Of a DNA stretch of 39,671 bases, positions 1-8,700 are shown in pieces. Within the stretch, counting starts at the first letter, position 1. Every line of letters begins with the position of its first letter. Origin of the DNA: Tidjanibacter sp. (GTDB taxonomy: Bacteria; Bacteroidota; Bacteroidia; Bacteroidales; Rikenellaceae); the NCBI GenBank assembly GCA_017390585.1, contig JAFPBB010000077.1, forward strand, positions 1 to 39,671, read 5' to 3'. A model generated the notes under the pieces. That model was not told the DNA's origin, did no database searches, and worked only from the letters and a program-made list of their open reading frames with translations. A program made the translations under genes and the position numbers.

Positions 1-20
1 AGCGCCCGAGCCCCAGGCGG

Positions 21-72
21 ATCACCGAAACGAGGGATGACAAACAGTCATCCCTTTTTTCGTTTCGGTGAT
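21..72 (+). terminator. Terminator-like nested hairpin, copy 1
   Basis: The inner stem GGGATGAC/GTCATCCC with loop AAACA is followed at once by TTTTTT, as in an intrinsic terminator. An outer stem ATCACCGAAACG/CGTTTCGGTGAT encloses it. It would serve a gene upstream of the window or be part of the repeat itself. Confidence 0.6.
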
Positions 73-237
73 CGGTGTGTTACCCACCCCCTAAATCCCC
101 CTCCTGTGAGGGGGACTTTTCGTTTTGCTCTTGAGGTGCTCCACTCTGGGTTCGAACCCAGCTTGTCCCCTTTCAAGGGGGTTAGGGGGTTGTAAACAAA
201 GACCCGTAGGGCGCCTAAGCGCCCGAGCCCCAGGCGG

Positions 238-289
238 ATCACCGAAACGAGGGATGACAAACAGTCATCCCTTTTTTCGTTTCGGTGAT
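238..289 (+). terminator. Terminator-like nested hairpin, copy 2
   Basis: This is an identical copy of the 21-72 hairpin, 217 bp downstream, with the same inner stem, T-run and outer stem. Its duplication with the flanking sequence shows that it moves as part of the repeat unit. Confidence 0.6.
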
Positions 290-375
290 CGGTGTGTTAT
301 CCACCCCCTAAATCCCCCTCCTGTGAGGGGGACTTTCGCTGCGCTCTTCTGTGAGGGGGACTTGTCGCTGCGCTC

Positions 376-540
376 CTTTGGTATTTCGTGGGTGGGTGTG
401 GAAATCGCAAAGTGTGGAGGGAATTCAATGTAGACGTTGATGAGGTGAATGCTCTTGAGATTAGAGTGTTGTGGTGTTGGCGATGCCATAGTTTTCCGAA
501 ATGTCGAGCCGAGGGGTTGACAGGGCAGGGTGGGGGATGG
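376..540. other. Intergenic stretch without recognised gene
   Basis: Between the repeats and the promoter at 517-548 no ORF with family resemblance or start signal was seen. Open frames here are short and low in complexity. Confidence 0.5.
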
Positions 541-548
541 TATCTTTG
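517..548 (+). promoter_or_regulatory. Bacteroidetes-type promoter of the DUF6549-type gene
   Basis: TATCTTTG (541-548) matches the TAnnTTTG -7 consensus of the Bacteroidetes primary sigma factor. A TTG at 517-519 lies 21 bp upstream, near the expected -33 position. Transcription would start near 553, giving a leader of about 45 nt before the ATG at 598. Confidence 0.6.
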
Positions 549-597
549 TGGCGCGCGGCAATAGTGCCGCAGGCAACCACCCAACCACAACCGCATT

Positions 598-1233
598 ATG
601 AAAGTCAGTACCCTCCTCACTCATCTCGCAGCCGCCATCGTGGGCGCCGCTGTGGCCATTGCAACCGCGCCCCACAAACTCCCCGCTCCTACACTCCCTA
701 CTTTCCCTACACTCCCTACACTCTCTGCGCCCCTTCCCGAGCCCACCTCTCGGGGTGCTCTCTCGGTGCCGGTGTTGAGAATGAGTCGCGGTGAGGTGGA
801 GGAGTTTCGCTCTGCGGAGGTTGCTGCCCTGCGCTCTCGAGGCACCTCCCTGCGTCGCACTCTCGCGCTCTCCACCACCCACGCCCTCCTTCAACTCGAC
901 ACCACCCTCCTTGCTTCCACAGCAGCCGACCCAGCTACGCCCTCGGTTGAACCTTCTAACTCGCAGGATTCCACTTGTTTAACCCCCATCCTGAGCGATT
1001 CGCTGTGCCGCGTGCAGTGGCGCGATAGTTGGGTGAGTCTCGAGGTGGAGATGGTGCGTGAAGGGGCCCACATCCGGCTCACCTCATCCGACACCCTACG
1101 TCAGAGGCTCTTTCGTGTGCCCTATGAGTGGTGGATATTTCGTTGGGGCACCAAGGCGGTGCGTCAGGAGATCTCTTGCTCCAACCCCCACACGCGCCTT
1201 GTCTACTCCGAGTATATCCGCATTGAGCGCTGA
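598..1233 (+). CDS. DUF6549-type membrane-anchored protein
   Basis: The product is 211 residues. Residues 5-24 form a hydrophobic N-terminal anchor, and residues 25-50 are a proline/threonine-rich linker built from LPTFPTLPTL-like repeats. A charged, possibly helical segment follows (about 60-100). The C-terminal part (WRDSWVSLE, then FRWGTKAVRQE and SNPHTRLVYSEYI) resembles my recollection of the DUF6549 family, often found in Bacteroidales prophages and mobile regions; no search was run. The function of that family is unknown. An N-terminal membrane anchor plus a helical stalk would fit a spanin-like envelope role, but that is only a guess. The gene stands alone, has its own promoter, and lies 26 bp from the convergent fimbrillin-like gene. 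No phage genes are visible beside it, so it may be a leftover of an old element. Confidence 0.6.
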   Translation: MKVSTLLTHLAAAIVGAAVAIATAPHKLPAPTLPTFPTLPTLSAPLPEPTSRGALSVPVLRMSRGEVEEFRSAEVAALRSRGTSLRRTLALSTTHALLQLDTTLLASTAADPATPSVEPSNSQDSTCLTPILSDSLCRVQWRDSWVSLEVEMVREGAHIRLTSSDTLRQRLFRVPYEWWIFRWGTKAVRQEISCSNPHTRLVYSEYIRIER

Positions 1234-1259
1234 GGGGCAAGGGGTGGCTTTTATCCTCC

Positions 1260-3164
1260 CTATGGCAGATTAGTCTCCACGGCGCTCTCTTGGCCGTAGT
1301 CGTCATCGGTCAGTTCGTAGTTGCGTGCATACTTCAGGTCGTCGACTCCGAAGTTGTTGTTCACCCCTATCTTGATTTGGTTGCTGCCGTCGTTTCGGAT
1401 GCCATAGTGGGTGTAGTTGAGGTTTATGCGCGAATTGCTTATGCAGAGAGTGTTGTTGCTCTCGCCGCTACTTCCTCGCAGCACTATGGGCTGTTGCAGA
1501 CCATAGAAGTCGCAATTGTCCACATAGAGGGTCATATTGCTACTTCCGCCGATGTATATTCCCGCGTGATTTGTTCCGGCCACGCCATCGTCTATGAATC
1601 CTTCGGGCAGGTCGCACTCATTGATGGAAGCGTTGAGTATGCGTGTATCTTGGCGTCCATTGGATACATAGAGTCCTCCGTGGGAATAGCCATAGTAGGT
1701 GCCACCGTCGACGGTGAGTTTTCCTCGGATGGTGGCTCCCGAGTGGGCGCCATAGATGTAGCAATCCAAGAGGGTGGTGGTGGAGTTGGTCTCGGAGTAG
1801 ATGGCCCTGGCTGTTTGTCCATAGTCGTTGCCGGCGGCGTTGGCGCAGTGGTTGGAGAGAGCCTCCAGACGGCTCTGCTCAATGGTGCACTCTCCCCGAT
1901 TGTAGACGCAGTTGGACATAAGTCCCGTTGCGGAGGTGACAATCAGGTTGCTCTTTGTGACTTTGGCACTGCAGCCCTCGTCTACCATCAGGGCGGTTAT
2001 GGTGCCGCCATTGTTGTCGACAACGCTCACATTGCTACCCTCCATAGTGAATGCCGCATCCGAGGTGATGTGGATGAGGACGTGGGGGTTGTTTTTGGTG
2101 CCATTGCCATCTGCGACCCCCGTAAGCCTGCCTCCCACAACTGCACAGTCGGCCTTGGCTTGTAGCAGGGGGGAGTTCTCCTTGGCGGTGAGGGTGTGTT
2201 CTCCCAATTCGAACACGCAGTTGCGCTCCACGCTCACCGACACATCGGCCATATCTTCCAGGATGTAGTAGTGATATAGGCCGTTCTCGCAGTAGAGAGC
2301 CACGCGCGCACCTCGGCTATTTGCCAGCGCATTGGTGCCGACGGATTGGGCGTTCATATCCGCCACTGCCTCTTCGAGCGAGGCGTAGTGGTGGGCCGAG
2401 AGGGGGTATTGGGGTGTGGCTTGTAGTGCATAGCTTCTGCCCGCTTCGGTGCCGTTGGGGAACCTGTCGGCCGCGAAGGTATATGTGGCCAGAACCCTCT
2501 CCTCGCTTTCGATGCACACGCTTGCGTCGGGGGCGAAGGTGCCATATAGATAGGCGTTGCCTTTGGCATCGGCAGTGAGCGTGTGGCTCATAGTCTCCGA
2601 GCGAGGTTGGCTGCCCGCGGGTGTGAAACCACTCGTGGTGACAACAATGCGTAACCCTGCCAATGTTGCTATGCGTAGGCGGCTGTAGGTGCGCTCCACA
2701 CCCTCAAACGAGATGGTTAAAGTGTTGTGGTCCATTGAGCATACCGCCTCGAGATACTCCTCTTGGCCGGCGTTGCACCCCTGCTTCAAGACAAGACTCT
2801 TCTCGGCCCACTCGTAGCAGGGTGCATAGAGTGCTGTGGCCGAGAGTTGCTCTCCCTCGATGTACTCGAAGGGGACGTCGTTAAGGTGCCAACCCGCCTC
2901 TGTGAGCGAGATGGTTGCGGTCTGCACCCCGCACTGCTCCGAGGTGAGCGACACGAGGAGCTCATCGCCAATCTCCCAGCTGGTTTTACCCTCATCCTGG
3001 GTGCCGATAGCACGGTTGGTGGCCCTGCCAAATTCCGGAAAATTCCCCACAACGACTCTCACGCTGTGTCGAGTCACTTCTACGGAGGGCTCGGTGGAGT
3101 GGTTGCAAGCAAGGGCAGCCACTGCAATGATGGCTGTAAGTAGGTAGTTATATAGCGTTTTCAT
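1260..3164 (-). CDS. Fimbrillin-like lipoprotein with C-terminal beta-helix
   Basis: Three in-frame ATGs occur (3179, 3167, 3164). The start at 3164 is preferred because GGAGGG lies 7 nt upstream of it and the product then begins with a compact lipoprotein signal (lipobox ALAC, lipidated Cys20). The mature 614 residues should be exported and membrane-anchored, probably on the cell surface. The N-terminal half (about 25-260) has the pattern of fimbrillin/Mfa-like adhesins, including a GDELLVSL stretch after a TSWEIGD turn. The C-terminal half (about 330-600) is a ladder of short strands rich in N, G, S and T (IYIGGSSNMTLYVDNCDF), typical of a right-handed pectate-lyase-like beta-helix. No catalytic residues were identified, so adhesion or glycan binding is more likely than lyase activity. 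A 45-residue peptide gene lies just upstream on the same strand. Confidence 0.7.
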   Translation of the reverse strand: MKTLYNYLLTAIIAVAALACNHSTEPSVEVTRHSVRVVVGNFPEFGRATNRAIGTQDEGKTSWEIGDELLVSLTSEQCGVQTATISLTEAGWHLNDVPFEYIEGEQLSATALYAPCYEWAEKSLVLKQGCNAGQEEYLEAVCSMDHNTLTISFEGVERTYSRLRIATLAGLRIVVTTSGFTPAGSQPRSETMSHTLTADAKGNAYLYGTFAPDASVCIESEERVLATYTFAADRFPNGTEAGRSYALQATPQYPLSAHHYASLEEAVADMNAQSVGTNALANSRGARVALYCENGLYHYYILEDMADVSVSVERNCVFELGEHTLTAKENSPLLQAKADCAVVGGRLTGVADGNGTKNNPHVLIHITSDAAFTMEGSNVSVVDNNGGTITALMVDEGCSAKVTKSNLIVTSATGLMSNCVYNRGECTIEQSRLEALSNHCANAAGNDYGQTARAIYSETNSTTTLLDCYIYGAHSGATIRGKLTVDGGTYYGYSHGGLYVSNGRQDTRILNASINECDLPEGFIDDGVAGTNHAGIYIGGSSNMTLYVDNCDFYGLQQPIVLRGSSGESNNTLCISNSRINLNYTHYGIRNDGSNQIKIGVNNNFGVDDLKYARNYELTDDDYGQESAVETNLP

Positions 3165-3182
3165 CATAGAACCCTCCATCGT

Positions 3183-3320
3183 TTAGTTCAACTCCACCTC
3201 CGAATCGTTGTTCCATCCTCCGGGAAAACCATCTTTGTCGGGGGCCTCGAGGCTCATTGCTACGCCCATTTCCAACTCTATGTCTGAGACCTCAATTGTC
3301 GGTGTGAAATAATATCTCAT
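3183..3320 (-). CDS. 45-residue acidic peptide upstream of fimbrillin-like gene
   Basis: An ATG at 3320 opens a 45-codon frame ending in TAA at 3183, 18 bp before the preferred start of the lipoprotein gene (3164). The peptide begins MRYYFTPTIEVSDIELE and ends with an acidic, glycine-containing tail (DGFPGGWNNDSEVELN). It has no signal peptide. Short Bacteroidales peptides of 45-70 residues with a Y-x-x-P-x-I/V-E-V start and a glycine/acidic tail are often found beside fimbrillin-like and surface lipoprotein genes; their role is unknown. A TAnnTTTG box lies 30 bp upstream, so the peptide is the first gene of a two-gene transcript. The family likeness is from memory of the pattern, not from a search. 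Confidence 0.6.
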   Translation of the reverse strand: MRYYFTPTIEVSDIELEMGVAMSLEAPDKDGFPGGWNNDSEVELN

Positions 3321-3350
3321 ATCCACTATGTGTTATCGTTAAATAGCCCG

Positions 3351-3380
3351 CAAATATAGCGAAAATGTGCAATATTGCAC
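3351..3380 (-). promoter_or_regulatory. Promoter of the peptide/fimbrillin operon with palindromic operator
   Basis: On the minus strand TATATTTG (3351-3358) is a perfect TAnnTTTG -7 box. Just upstream, at 3367-3380, lies the perfect 14-bp palindrome GTGCAATATTGCAC, which occupies the space between the -7 and -33 positions. That is a usual place for a repressor site. The regulator is not identified. Confidence 0.55.
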
Positions 3381-3547
3381 CCCGCCGATGACCTTCGGCA
3401 GAAATATGTGGCAGCGCAATGAACAGATGGGTCACGGAGGGGCAATGTGCAACTACGATTACCTCTCCTTCAGCAGATGCCGCGGGGCTCGTTGATGGAA
3501 TAATTATTTTGAAGGGGGTGGGGTGGTGGAATTTGTGCAAAAATGAG

Positions 3548-3555
3548 TACCTTTG
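3548..3555 (+). promoter_or_regulatory. -7 box of rsmE, implies a leaderless or near-leaderless mRNA
   Basis: TACCTTTG fits the TAnnTTTG consensus and ends only 5 nt before the ATG at 3561. This rules against the in-frame ATG at 3543 as the start, because that codon would lie upstream of the transcription start. No convincing -33 element was found at the usual distance. Confidence 0.5.
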
Positions 3556-3560
3556 CGGAT

Positions 3561-4268
3561 ATGCAACTATTCTACGCACCAGAACTGACAACTCCGCTCT
3601 ACACACTCCCCGAGGAGGAGAGCGGCCATTGTGTGAGGGTGTTGCGCCTCTCGACAGGCGACTCCCTCCATATCACCGACGGACGAGGTACGCTCTATCG
3701 TGCCGTCGTCGAAGATCCCCATCCCAAGCGCTGCACCATCCGCATTGTGGAGGAGTGGCCCGAATGGGAGAGGAGAGACTATAGGCTCACCATCGCCGTG
3801 GCTCCCACGAAAAATATTGACCGCATTGAGTGGTTTGTGGAGAAGGCCACCGAGTGTGGTGTGGATAGGATTGTGCCAATGCTTTGTGCCCACTCGGAGC
3901 GCAAGGTGGTCAAGGAGGAGCGATTGGAGAAGATTGCCGTGAGCGCAATGAAGCAGTCGCTCAAGGCCTATCTCCCTGTGGTGGAGCCACTCACTCCGTT
4001 TGCCTCGGTCATTGCCGAGCCCTTCGATGGGGTGAAGCTCATTGCCCACTGCGAGGAGGATATGGAGCGTATTTTTCTGGGCGATGTGGTTGCCAAAGGC
4101 GACAATGTGATGGTGCTGATTGGCCCCGAGGGCGACTTCTCGCCAGAGGAGATTGCGGCGGCGCGTGCTGCGGGCTTCAGGGAGGTGACTCTGGGAGGGA
4201 GCCGACTGAGGACCGAGACGGCGGCGCTTGCCTCGGCAATGTATGTGGCCTATATCAATAATTTATAG
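3561..4268 (+). CDS. rsmE: 16S rRNA (uracil1498-N3)-methyltransferase
   Basis: This 235-residue protein matches RsmE, which uses S-adenosylmethionine to methylate U1498 of 16S rRNA in the 30S subunit. The N-terminal part (MQLFYAPEL, then HCVRVLRLSTGD and ITDGRG) is the PUA-like RNA-binding domain. The C-terminal SPOUT knot is clear: GPEGDFSPEE at about 188-197 and LRTETA at about 216-221. The length is normal for the family. The start at 3561 is chosen because other RsmE proteins begin at this position and a promoter box sits at 3548-3555. The two chrA genes follow 12 bp downstream and probably share its transcript. Confidence 0.93.
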   Translation: MQLFYAPELTTPLYTLPEEESGHCVRVLRLSTGDSLHITDGRGTLYRAVVEDPHPKRCTIRIVEEWPEWERRDYRLTIAVAPTKNIDRIEWFVEKATECGVDRIVPMLCAHSERKVVKEERLEKIAVSAMKQSLKAYLPVVEPLTPFASVIAEPFDGVKLIAHCEEDMERIFLGDVVAKGDNVMVLIGPEGDFSPEEIAAARAAGFREVTLGGSRLRTETAALASAMYVAYINNL

Positions 4269-4280
4269 GGAGGAGTAACG

Positions 4281-4874
4281 ATGGTTTCACTCGGCCATAT
4301 TTTCTGGTCCTTTCTGAAGATTGGTGCCTTCACGTTTGGTGGGGGCTATGCGATGATACCGCTCATCGAGGCGGAGATGATCTCGCGCCGCGGGTGGCTC
4401 TCGAGGGAGGAGTTCTACGGACAACTCGCCATTGCACAGAGCATTCCGGGCCCCATTGCGCTCAATACGGCGGTCTTTGTGGGCTACAAGACGCGCGGTG
4501 TGAAGGGTGCATTTGCGGCACTTGTGGGGGTGGTCATCCCCTCGTTTGTAATCATACTGCTCATTGCCAGCTTTTTTGCGGAATTCAAGGATAATAGTGT
4601 GGTGGCTGCAGCCTTCAAGGGGATGCGCCCTGCTGTTGTTGCACTCATTGCCGCACCTCTGATTAATATGGCCAAGGGTATGAGTTGGTGGAAGATAGCC
4701 TTGGCATTGGCGGCTGCCACGGCCATCTGGTTGGCCGGCGTTTCGCCCGTGTGGTTCATTGCTGTGGGTGCGGTTGTGGGCCTTGCGTGGAGCTTCCGTT
4801 CGGAGGGCGCCACGGTGGGTGGCGCGGAGGAGTCCTCTCGGAAACCCGACGACGGAAAGGAGGTGGAGCGATGA
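4281..4874 (+). CDS. Chromate transporter family protein, first half-length subunit
   Basis: The product has 197 residues with several membrane segments and belongs to the short-chain CHR (chromate ion transporter) family, whose members occur as adjacent pairs acting together. The FTFGGGYAMIP motif (17-27) and SIPGPIALN are the family signatures. The usual FGGP motif reads FGGG here, so chromate as the real substrate is unproven. The last 30 residues are hydrophilic and charged (EESSRKPDDGKEVER). A good ribosome binding site (GGGAGGAG) precedes the ATG. The stop codon overlaps the start of the second subunit (ATGA), suggesting translational coupling. Confidence 0.85.
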   Translation: MVSLGHIFWSFLKIGAFTFGGGYAMIPLIEAEMISRRGWLSREEFYGQLAIAQSIPGPIALNTAVFVGYKTRGVKGAFAALVGVVIPSFVIILLIASFFAEFKDNSVVAAAFKGMRPAVVALIAAPLINMAKGMSWWKIALALAAATAIWLAGVSPVWFIAVGAVVGLAWSFRSEGATVGGAEESSRKPDDGKEVER

Positions 4875-5395
4875 TATACCTCCAGCTCTTTCTCTCCTAC
4901 CTGAAGATAGGCTTCTTCGGCTTCGGCGGTGGCTATGCTATGATTTCGCTCATCTACAACGAGGTGGTTGTGCAGAATGGTTGGCTCACGGCTGCCGAAC
5001 TCGCCGATGTGGCCGCCATCTCGCAGATGACCCCCGGCCCCATTGCCATCAACTGTGCCACCTATGTGGGCTTTGAGGTGACGGGCAACGTGTGGGGCTC
5101 GCTGCTGGCCACGATTGCGGTGTGCCTCCCCTCGCTCTCGCTGATGATGCTTGCCACCCACTTCTATCTGCGACTGCGCGGCAACAAACACTTTGAGGGG
5201 ACCATTGCGGGAATGATGCCTATGATGATTGGACTCATCCTCTCCTCGGCCCTGATGCTCTTCGGTGTGGAGACCTTCATCGACTGGAAGAGCTGGGTGA
5301 TATTCCTCGGGTGCTTTGTGGCGTCGGTGCGAAAGGTGAACCCCATAGTGCTCATTCTGCTCTCGGCTGTGGTCGGCATAATTATATATATTTAG
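4871..5395 (+). CDS. Chromate transporter family protein, second half-length subunit
   Basis: The product has 174 residues, nearly all membrane-spanning, and is homologous to its upstream neighbour (FGFGGGYAM at 16-24 and MTPGPIAIN near 55). The start at 4871 is supported by AAAGGAGG about 8 nt upstream and by the 4-bp ATGA overlap with the first subunit. A longer in-frame opening from 4685 would run inside the first gene and is rejected. In this family two half-length proteins form one antiparallel unit. The operon ends 20 bp further on at a strong terminator. Confidence 0.85.
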   Translation: MIYLQLFLSYLKIGFFGFGGGYAMISLIYNEVVVQNGWLTAAELADVAAISQMTPGPIAINCATYVGFEVTGNVWGSLLATIAVCLPSLSLMMLATHFYLRLRGNKHFEGTIAGMMPMMIGLILSSALMLFGVETFIDWKSWVIFLGCFVASVRKVNPIVLILLSAVVGIIIYI

Positions 5396-5415
5396 GTGTC
5401 ATTCACCACGAACTT

Positions 5416-5452
5416 AATAATCCTCTTCTGCGCGGAAGGGGATTATTTTTTT
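5416..5452 (+). terminator. Intrinsic terminator of the rsmE-chrA operon
   Basis: A 13-bp stem (5416-5428 with 5435-5447, one G-T pair) closes a 6-nt loop TGCGCG and runs into a T tract ending at 5452. Confidence 0.9.
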
Positions 5453-5786
5453 GTAGGGGGGGCAGGAGGAATGTGAACTGTGGTTGGTGGAGGCGGTGTG
5501 GAGCGCTGTGGGCGAAAGGATTGGGTGTGAAAGGGGCCATTTTGTCGCTTGTTTGAATTTCCGATTTCGCCAAGCCTTTTGAACAAATCCGCAAATCAAG
5601 TGAACAAAAGGAAAACCTGTATACGATAAGAGGGGTTAACTTTGTATGCATTTCATTGTGTGCGCCCGTGGGGGCGTGTTGATGCTTCCGAAGGAGTGGC
5701 GCGTGACCCACGAGCGGAATGAATAAACTGCAAACACCAAACAACTTTTTAACTTACATTTTTATAAACCTAAAAACACAAAGCTT
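5453..5786 (+). promoter_or_regulatory. susC control region: direct repeat, -7 box, leader of about 140 nt
   Basis: No gene is seen in this 334-bp stretch. TGAACAAA occurs at 5580-5587 and 5601-5608, exactly 21 bp (two helical turns) apart. The same stretch contains CCTTTTG (5575-5581) and CAAAAGG (5605-5611) in inverted order. TAACTTTG at 5637-5644 fits the -7 consensus. The repeat ends 28 bp before it, where an activator could reach a weak -33 region, since no good -33 TTTG is present. From a start near 5650 the leader to the ATG at 5787 is about 135-140 nt and includes a small CGCCC/GGGCG hairpin near 5666-5679. Confidence 0.6.
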
Positions 5787-8700
5787 ATGAAGAAAAATGT
5801 TACCCTTTTTCTGAGAAGTTCGCTTTTGAGCCTTTGCGCCGTAGCAACATTGCTACTCTCTGGCATCCAAAGCCTCAGTGCCCAACCGGGAGCAACAATG
5901 CAGCTCCAGAAGGTTTCGGGTGTGGTTGTTGATCAGCAGGGCGAGCCTGTTATCGGTGCAACCGTCGAACTGAAGGACTCCTTTGGTCGCGTGGCAGTAG
6001 CCACCAACGCCGAGGGTCAGTTTGTAATTGAAGCCCCCAAGAGTGGCGTTCTTGTATTCTCCTACATTGGTTTTCTCACCCACGAGGTGGCCATTGCAGG
6101 TCGCACAAACCTGACCATCTCGATGGTGCAGGACGCACAGGAGCTTGATGAGGTGGTTGTTGTGGGCTACGGTGTACAGAAACGCAGCTCGCTGACCGGT
6201 TCCGTATCGCAGGTTAAGGCCGAGGATATGGAGGCACGTACCATCACCACCGCTTCGCAGGCACTTCAGGGTAAGACCTCCGGTGTGCAGGTGCTCAGCG
6301 GTTCGGCTCGTCCCGGTGCATCGCCCTCGATTCGTATCCGTGGTATCGGTTCGAACGCCAGCAGTGAGCCTCTCTACGTTGTTGATGGCCGTATTGCCAG
6401 CGGTATCGCAGGTATCGACCCCAACGACATCGAGTCTATGGAGGTGCTGAAAGATGGTGCTTCGGCAGCTATCTACGGTGCACAGGCAGGTAACGGTGTT
6501 ATTCTTATCACCACCAAGAAAGGTAAAGGCAATGGTAGGATTACCTACGATTTCCAGCGTACCGTTCAGAGCCTCGCCTACGTTCCCAAAGTGATGAACG
6601 CAGAGCAGTATATCGACTACTACACAGAGGATGGTCGTATCTCGATGGAGAGCTTCTACAACAACTGGGACTTCAAGACCAACACCGACTGGATTAGGGC
6701 CGCAACCGAGAATAGCGTGATGCAGCGTCACAATATGACCTTCTCCGCAGGTGACTTCGGCAAGAGCATCTATATTTCGGGTTCGTATCTGAACAACGAC
6801 GGTATCGTTGCCGGTGACAAGGACTTCTATGAGCGCCTTACCGGTATGATTAACGCTTCGTGGAAGATTAAACCCTGGCTCGAGATTGGTACCAACAACC
6901 AGATTGAGTACTACGCTTCGAGTAGCGTTGCTGAGGGCTCCGAGTATGGTGGCTTCATCCTCTCGTTGCTTACTCTCGACCCCCTGACCAAACCTTGGTA
7001 TGCTGTTGAGGATCTGCCTCGTCATATGAAGGAACTCTACTACGATTCGACCCTGCCCCCTATGCTTACCGACAAAGACGGCAATGTGTATGGTTCGTCG
7101 TACTTCGTAACCGGTGAGAACCGCAACCCCTTCATCCAGCGCGATAGCAGCAAGAGCCTCTCGCAGGGCTTCAACCTTAACGGTACCACCTATCTTAACT
7201 TTATGCCCGCCGATGGTCTGACCTTCACCTCGCGTTTGAGCTATGTTCTTTCGGGTGGCGAGAGCTACGGTGTCAACTACGACTACACCGACTCGCGCAA
7301 ATACTTCTCGGAGAGCCTCAGCGTAAACGCCAGCGCTTCGCTCAACACCTACTACCAGTGGGAGAACTTCCTTAACTACACCAAGAACATCGAGGACCAC
7401 CACTTCAGCGCAATGCTCGGTATGAGCTACTCGCAGAGCCGTTCGTTCGGCGTAAATGGTAGCGTTCAGGGCGTTGAGGGTGACATCGGCTTCAAGAAGG
7501 ACGACCCCTTGTTCCACTACTTCGCATACAAGACCCCCAATGCCGACGATAACGTAGGCGGTGGCGAGCCCAGCTACTCGCGCAAGAACTCCTACTTTGG
7601 TCGTGTGACCTACGATTTTGCAGGTAAATACCTCCTGCAGGCTTCGCTCCGTGCCGACGCAGCAGATAGCAGCGTACTTCCCGTAGAGACCCGTTGGGGC
7701 TACTTCCCCGCAGCTTCGGCAGGTTGGGTGCTTTCGTCGGAGGAGTTTATGCAGAATGCTGCCGACGTTGTTTCGCACTTGAAACTCCGCGCAAGCTGGG
7801 GCCAGAACGGTTCTATTGCCGGCCTTGGTGGCTATAGGTATGCAACCGTCATTGCATCGGCAGGAGACTATCCTACCGGCAACCTCCTCCCCAACGGCAA
7901 CTGGGAGTTCGTATCGAGCTACCTCCCCTCCTCGACAGGTAACCCCGAGCTTAAGTGGGAGACCGCAGAGCAGACCAACTTGGGTGTAGACGCACGCTTC
8001 CTCAACGACCGCCTCTCGGTGAGCGCCGACTGGTTTGTTAAGAAGACCAAAGACCTTATCGTGAGCGGTATCACTCCTTCGACTGTTGTGGGCAACACCG
8101 CATCTCCCGTGAACGCCGGTAACATCGAGAACCGCGGTTTCGAGATTGAGGTAGGCTGGCAGGATCGCATTGGCGAGCTGAGCTACGGTATCCGTGGTAA
8201 CTTCTCGACCATCAAGAACGAGGTGACCTACATCCACGAGACCTTGGCAGCAATCGATGGCCAGAGCTTCCACACCTATGGCGCCATCACCCGCTTCGAG
8301 GTGGGTCGCCCCGCTTGGTACTTCTATGGTTATGAGTTTGGCGGCATCGACCCCAACACCGGTAACCCCACCTTCGTAGACCAGCTCACCGTAGATAGCG
8401 ACGGCGACGGCACTATGGACCAAGGCGACGGCGTTATCACCGATGCAGATAAGACTATGATTGGTAAAGGTATGGCTGATGCTACCTATGGTATCACCCT
8501 CAACGCAGCTTGGAAGGGCTTCGATATCGTAGTATTCGGCACCGGTTCGATTGGCAACGACGTATACGCTTGCCTTAACCGTTCGGACTACACCCTCAAT
8601 AAACTTACTTACTACACCGAGAACCGCTGGAGCGATAGCAATCGCACCGGTACCACTCCCAAAGCAGGTGCTGCCGATATGGATAAATACTACCTCTCGT

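Larger units (their letters stand above)
1..375. repeat. Hairpin-rich intergenic repeat, unit about 217 bp
   Basis: A segment of about 118 bp occurs at 1-118 and again at 218-335 with one clear mismatch (positions 83 and 300). A short third piece (TGTGAGGGGGACTT) lies near 349-362. Each copy carries a terminator-like palindrome and a CCCCCTAAATCCCCC tract. The tract at 86-117 is roughly complementary to a GGGGGTTAGGGGG tract at 176-190, so the unit can fold on itself. A 16-bp perfect palindrome CTGGGTTCGAACCCAG lies at 146-161, and a GGGCGC/GCGCCC hairpin at 209-224. Copy one begins at the window edge, so more units may lie upstream. No credible coding sequence was found here. It resembles non-coding C/G-tract repeats common between Bacteroidetes genes, but I cannot assign a named family. 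Confidence 0.8.

Noticed and set aside
141-165. tRNA 3' end suggested by CTGGGTTCGAACCCAG
   Set aside because: The palindrome leaves a 6-nt loop with a 5-bp stem instead of the 7-nt T-loop. No acceptor, D or anticodon arm can be placed around it.
5853-8423. Open frame of 856 codons on the minus strand
   Set aside because: It lies fully inside susC on the other strand. It reflects GC-rich codon use with few TTA/CTA codons and has no promoter or family likeness.
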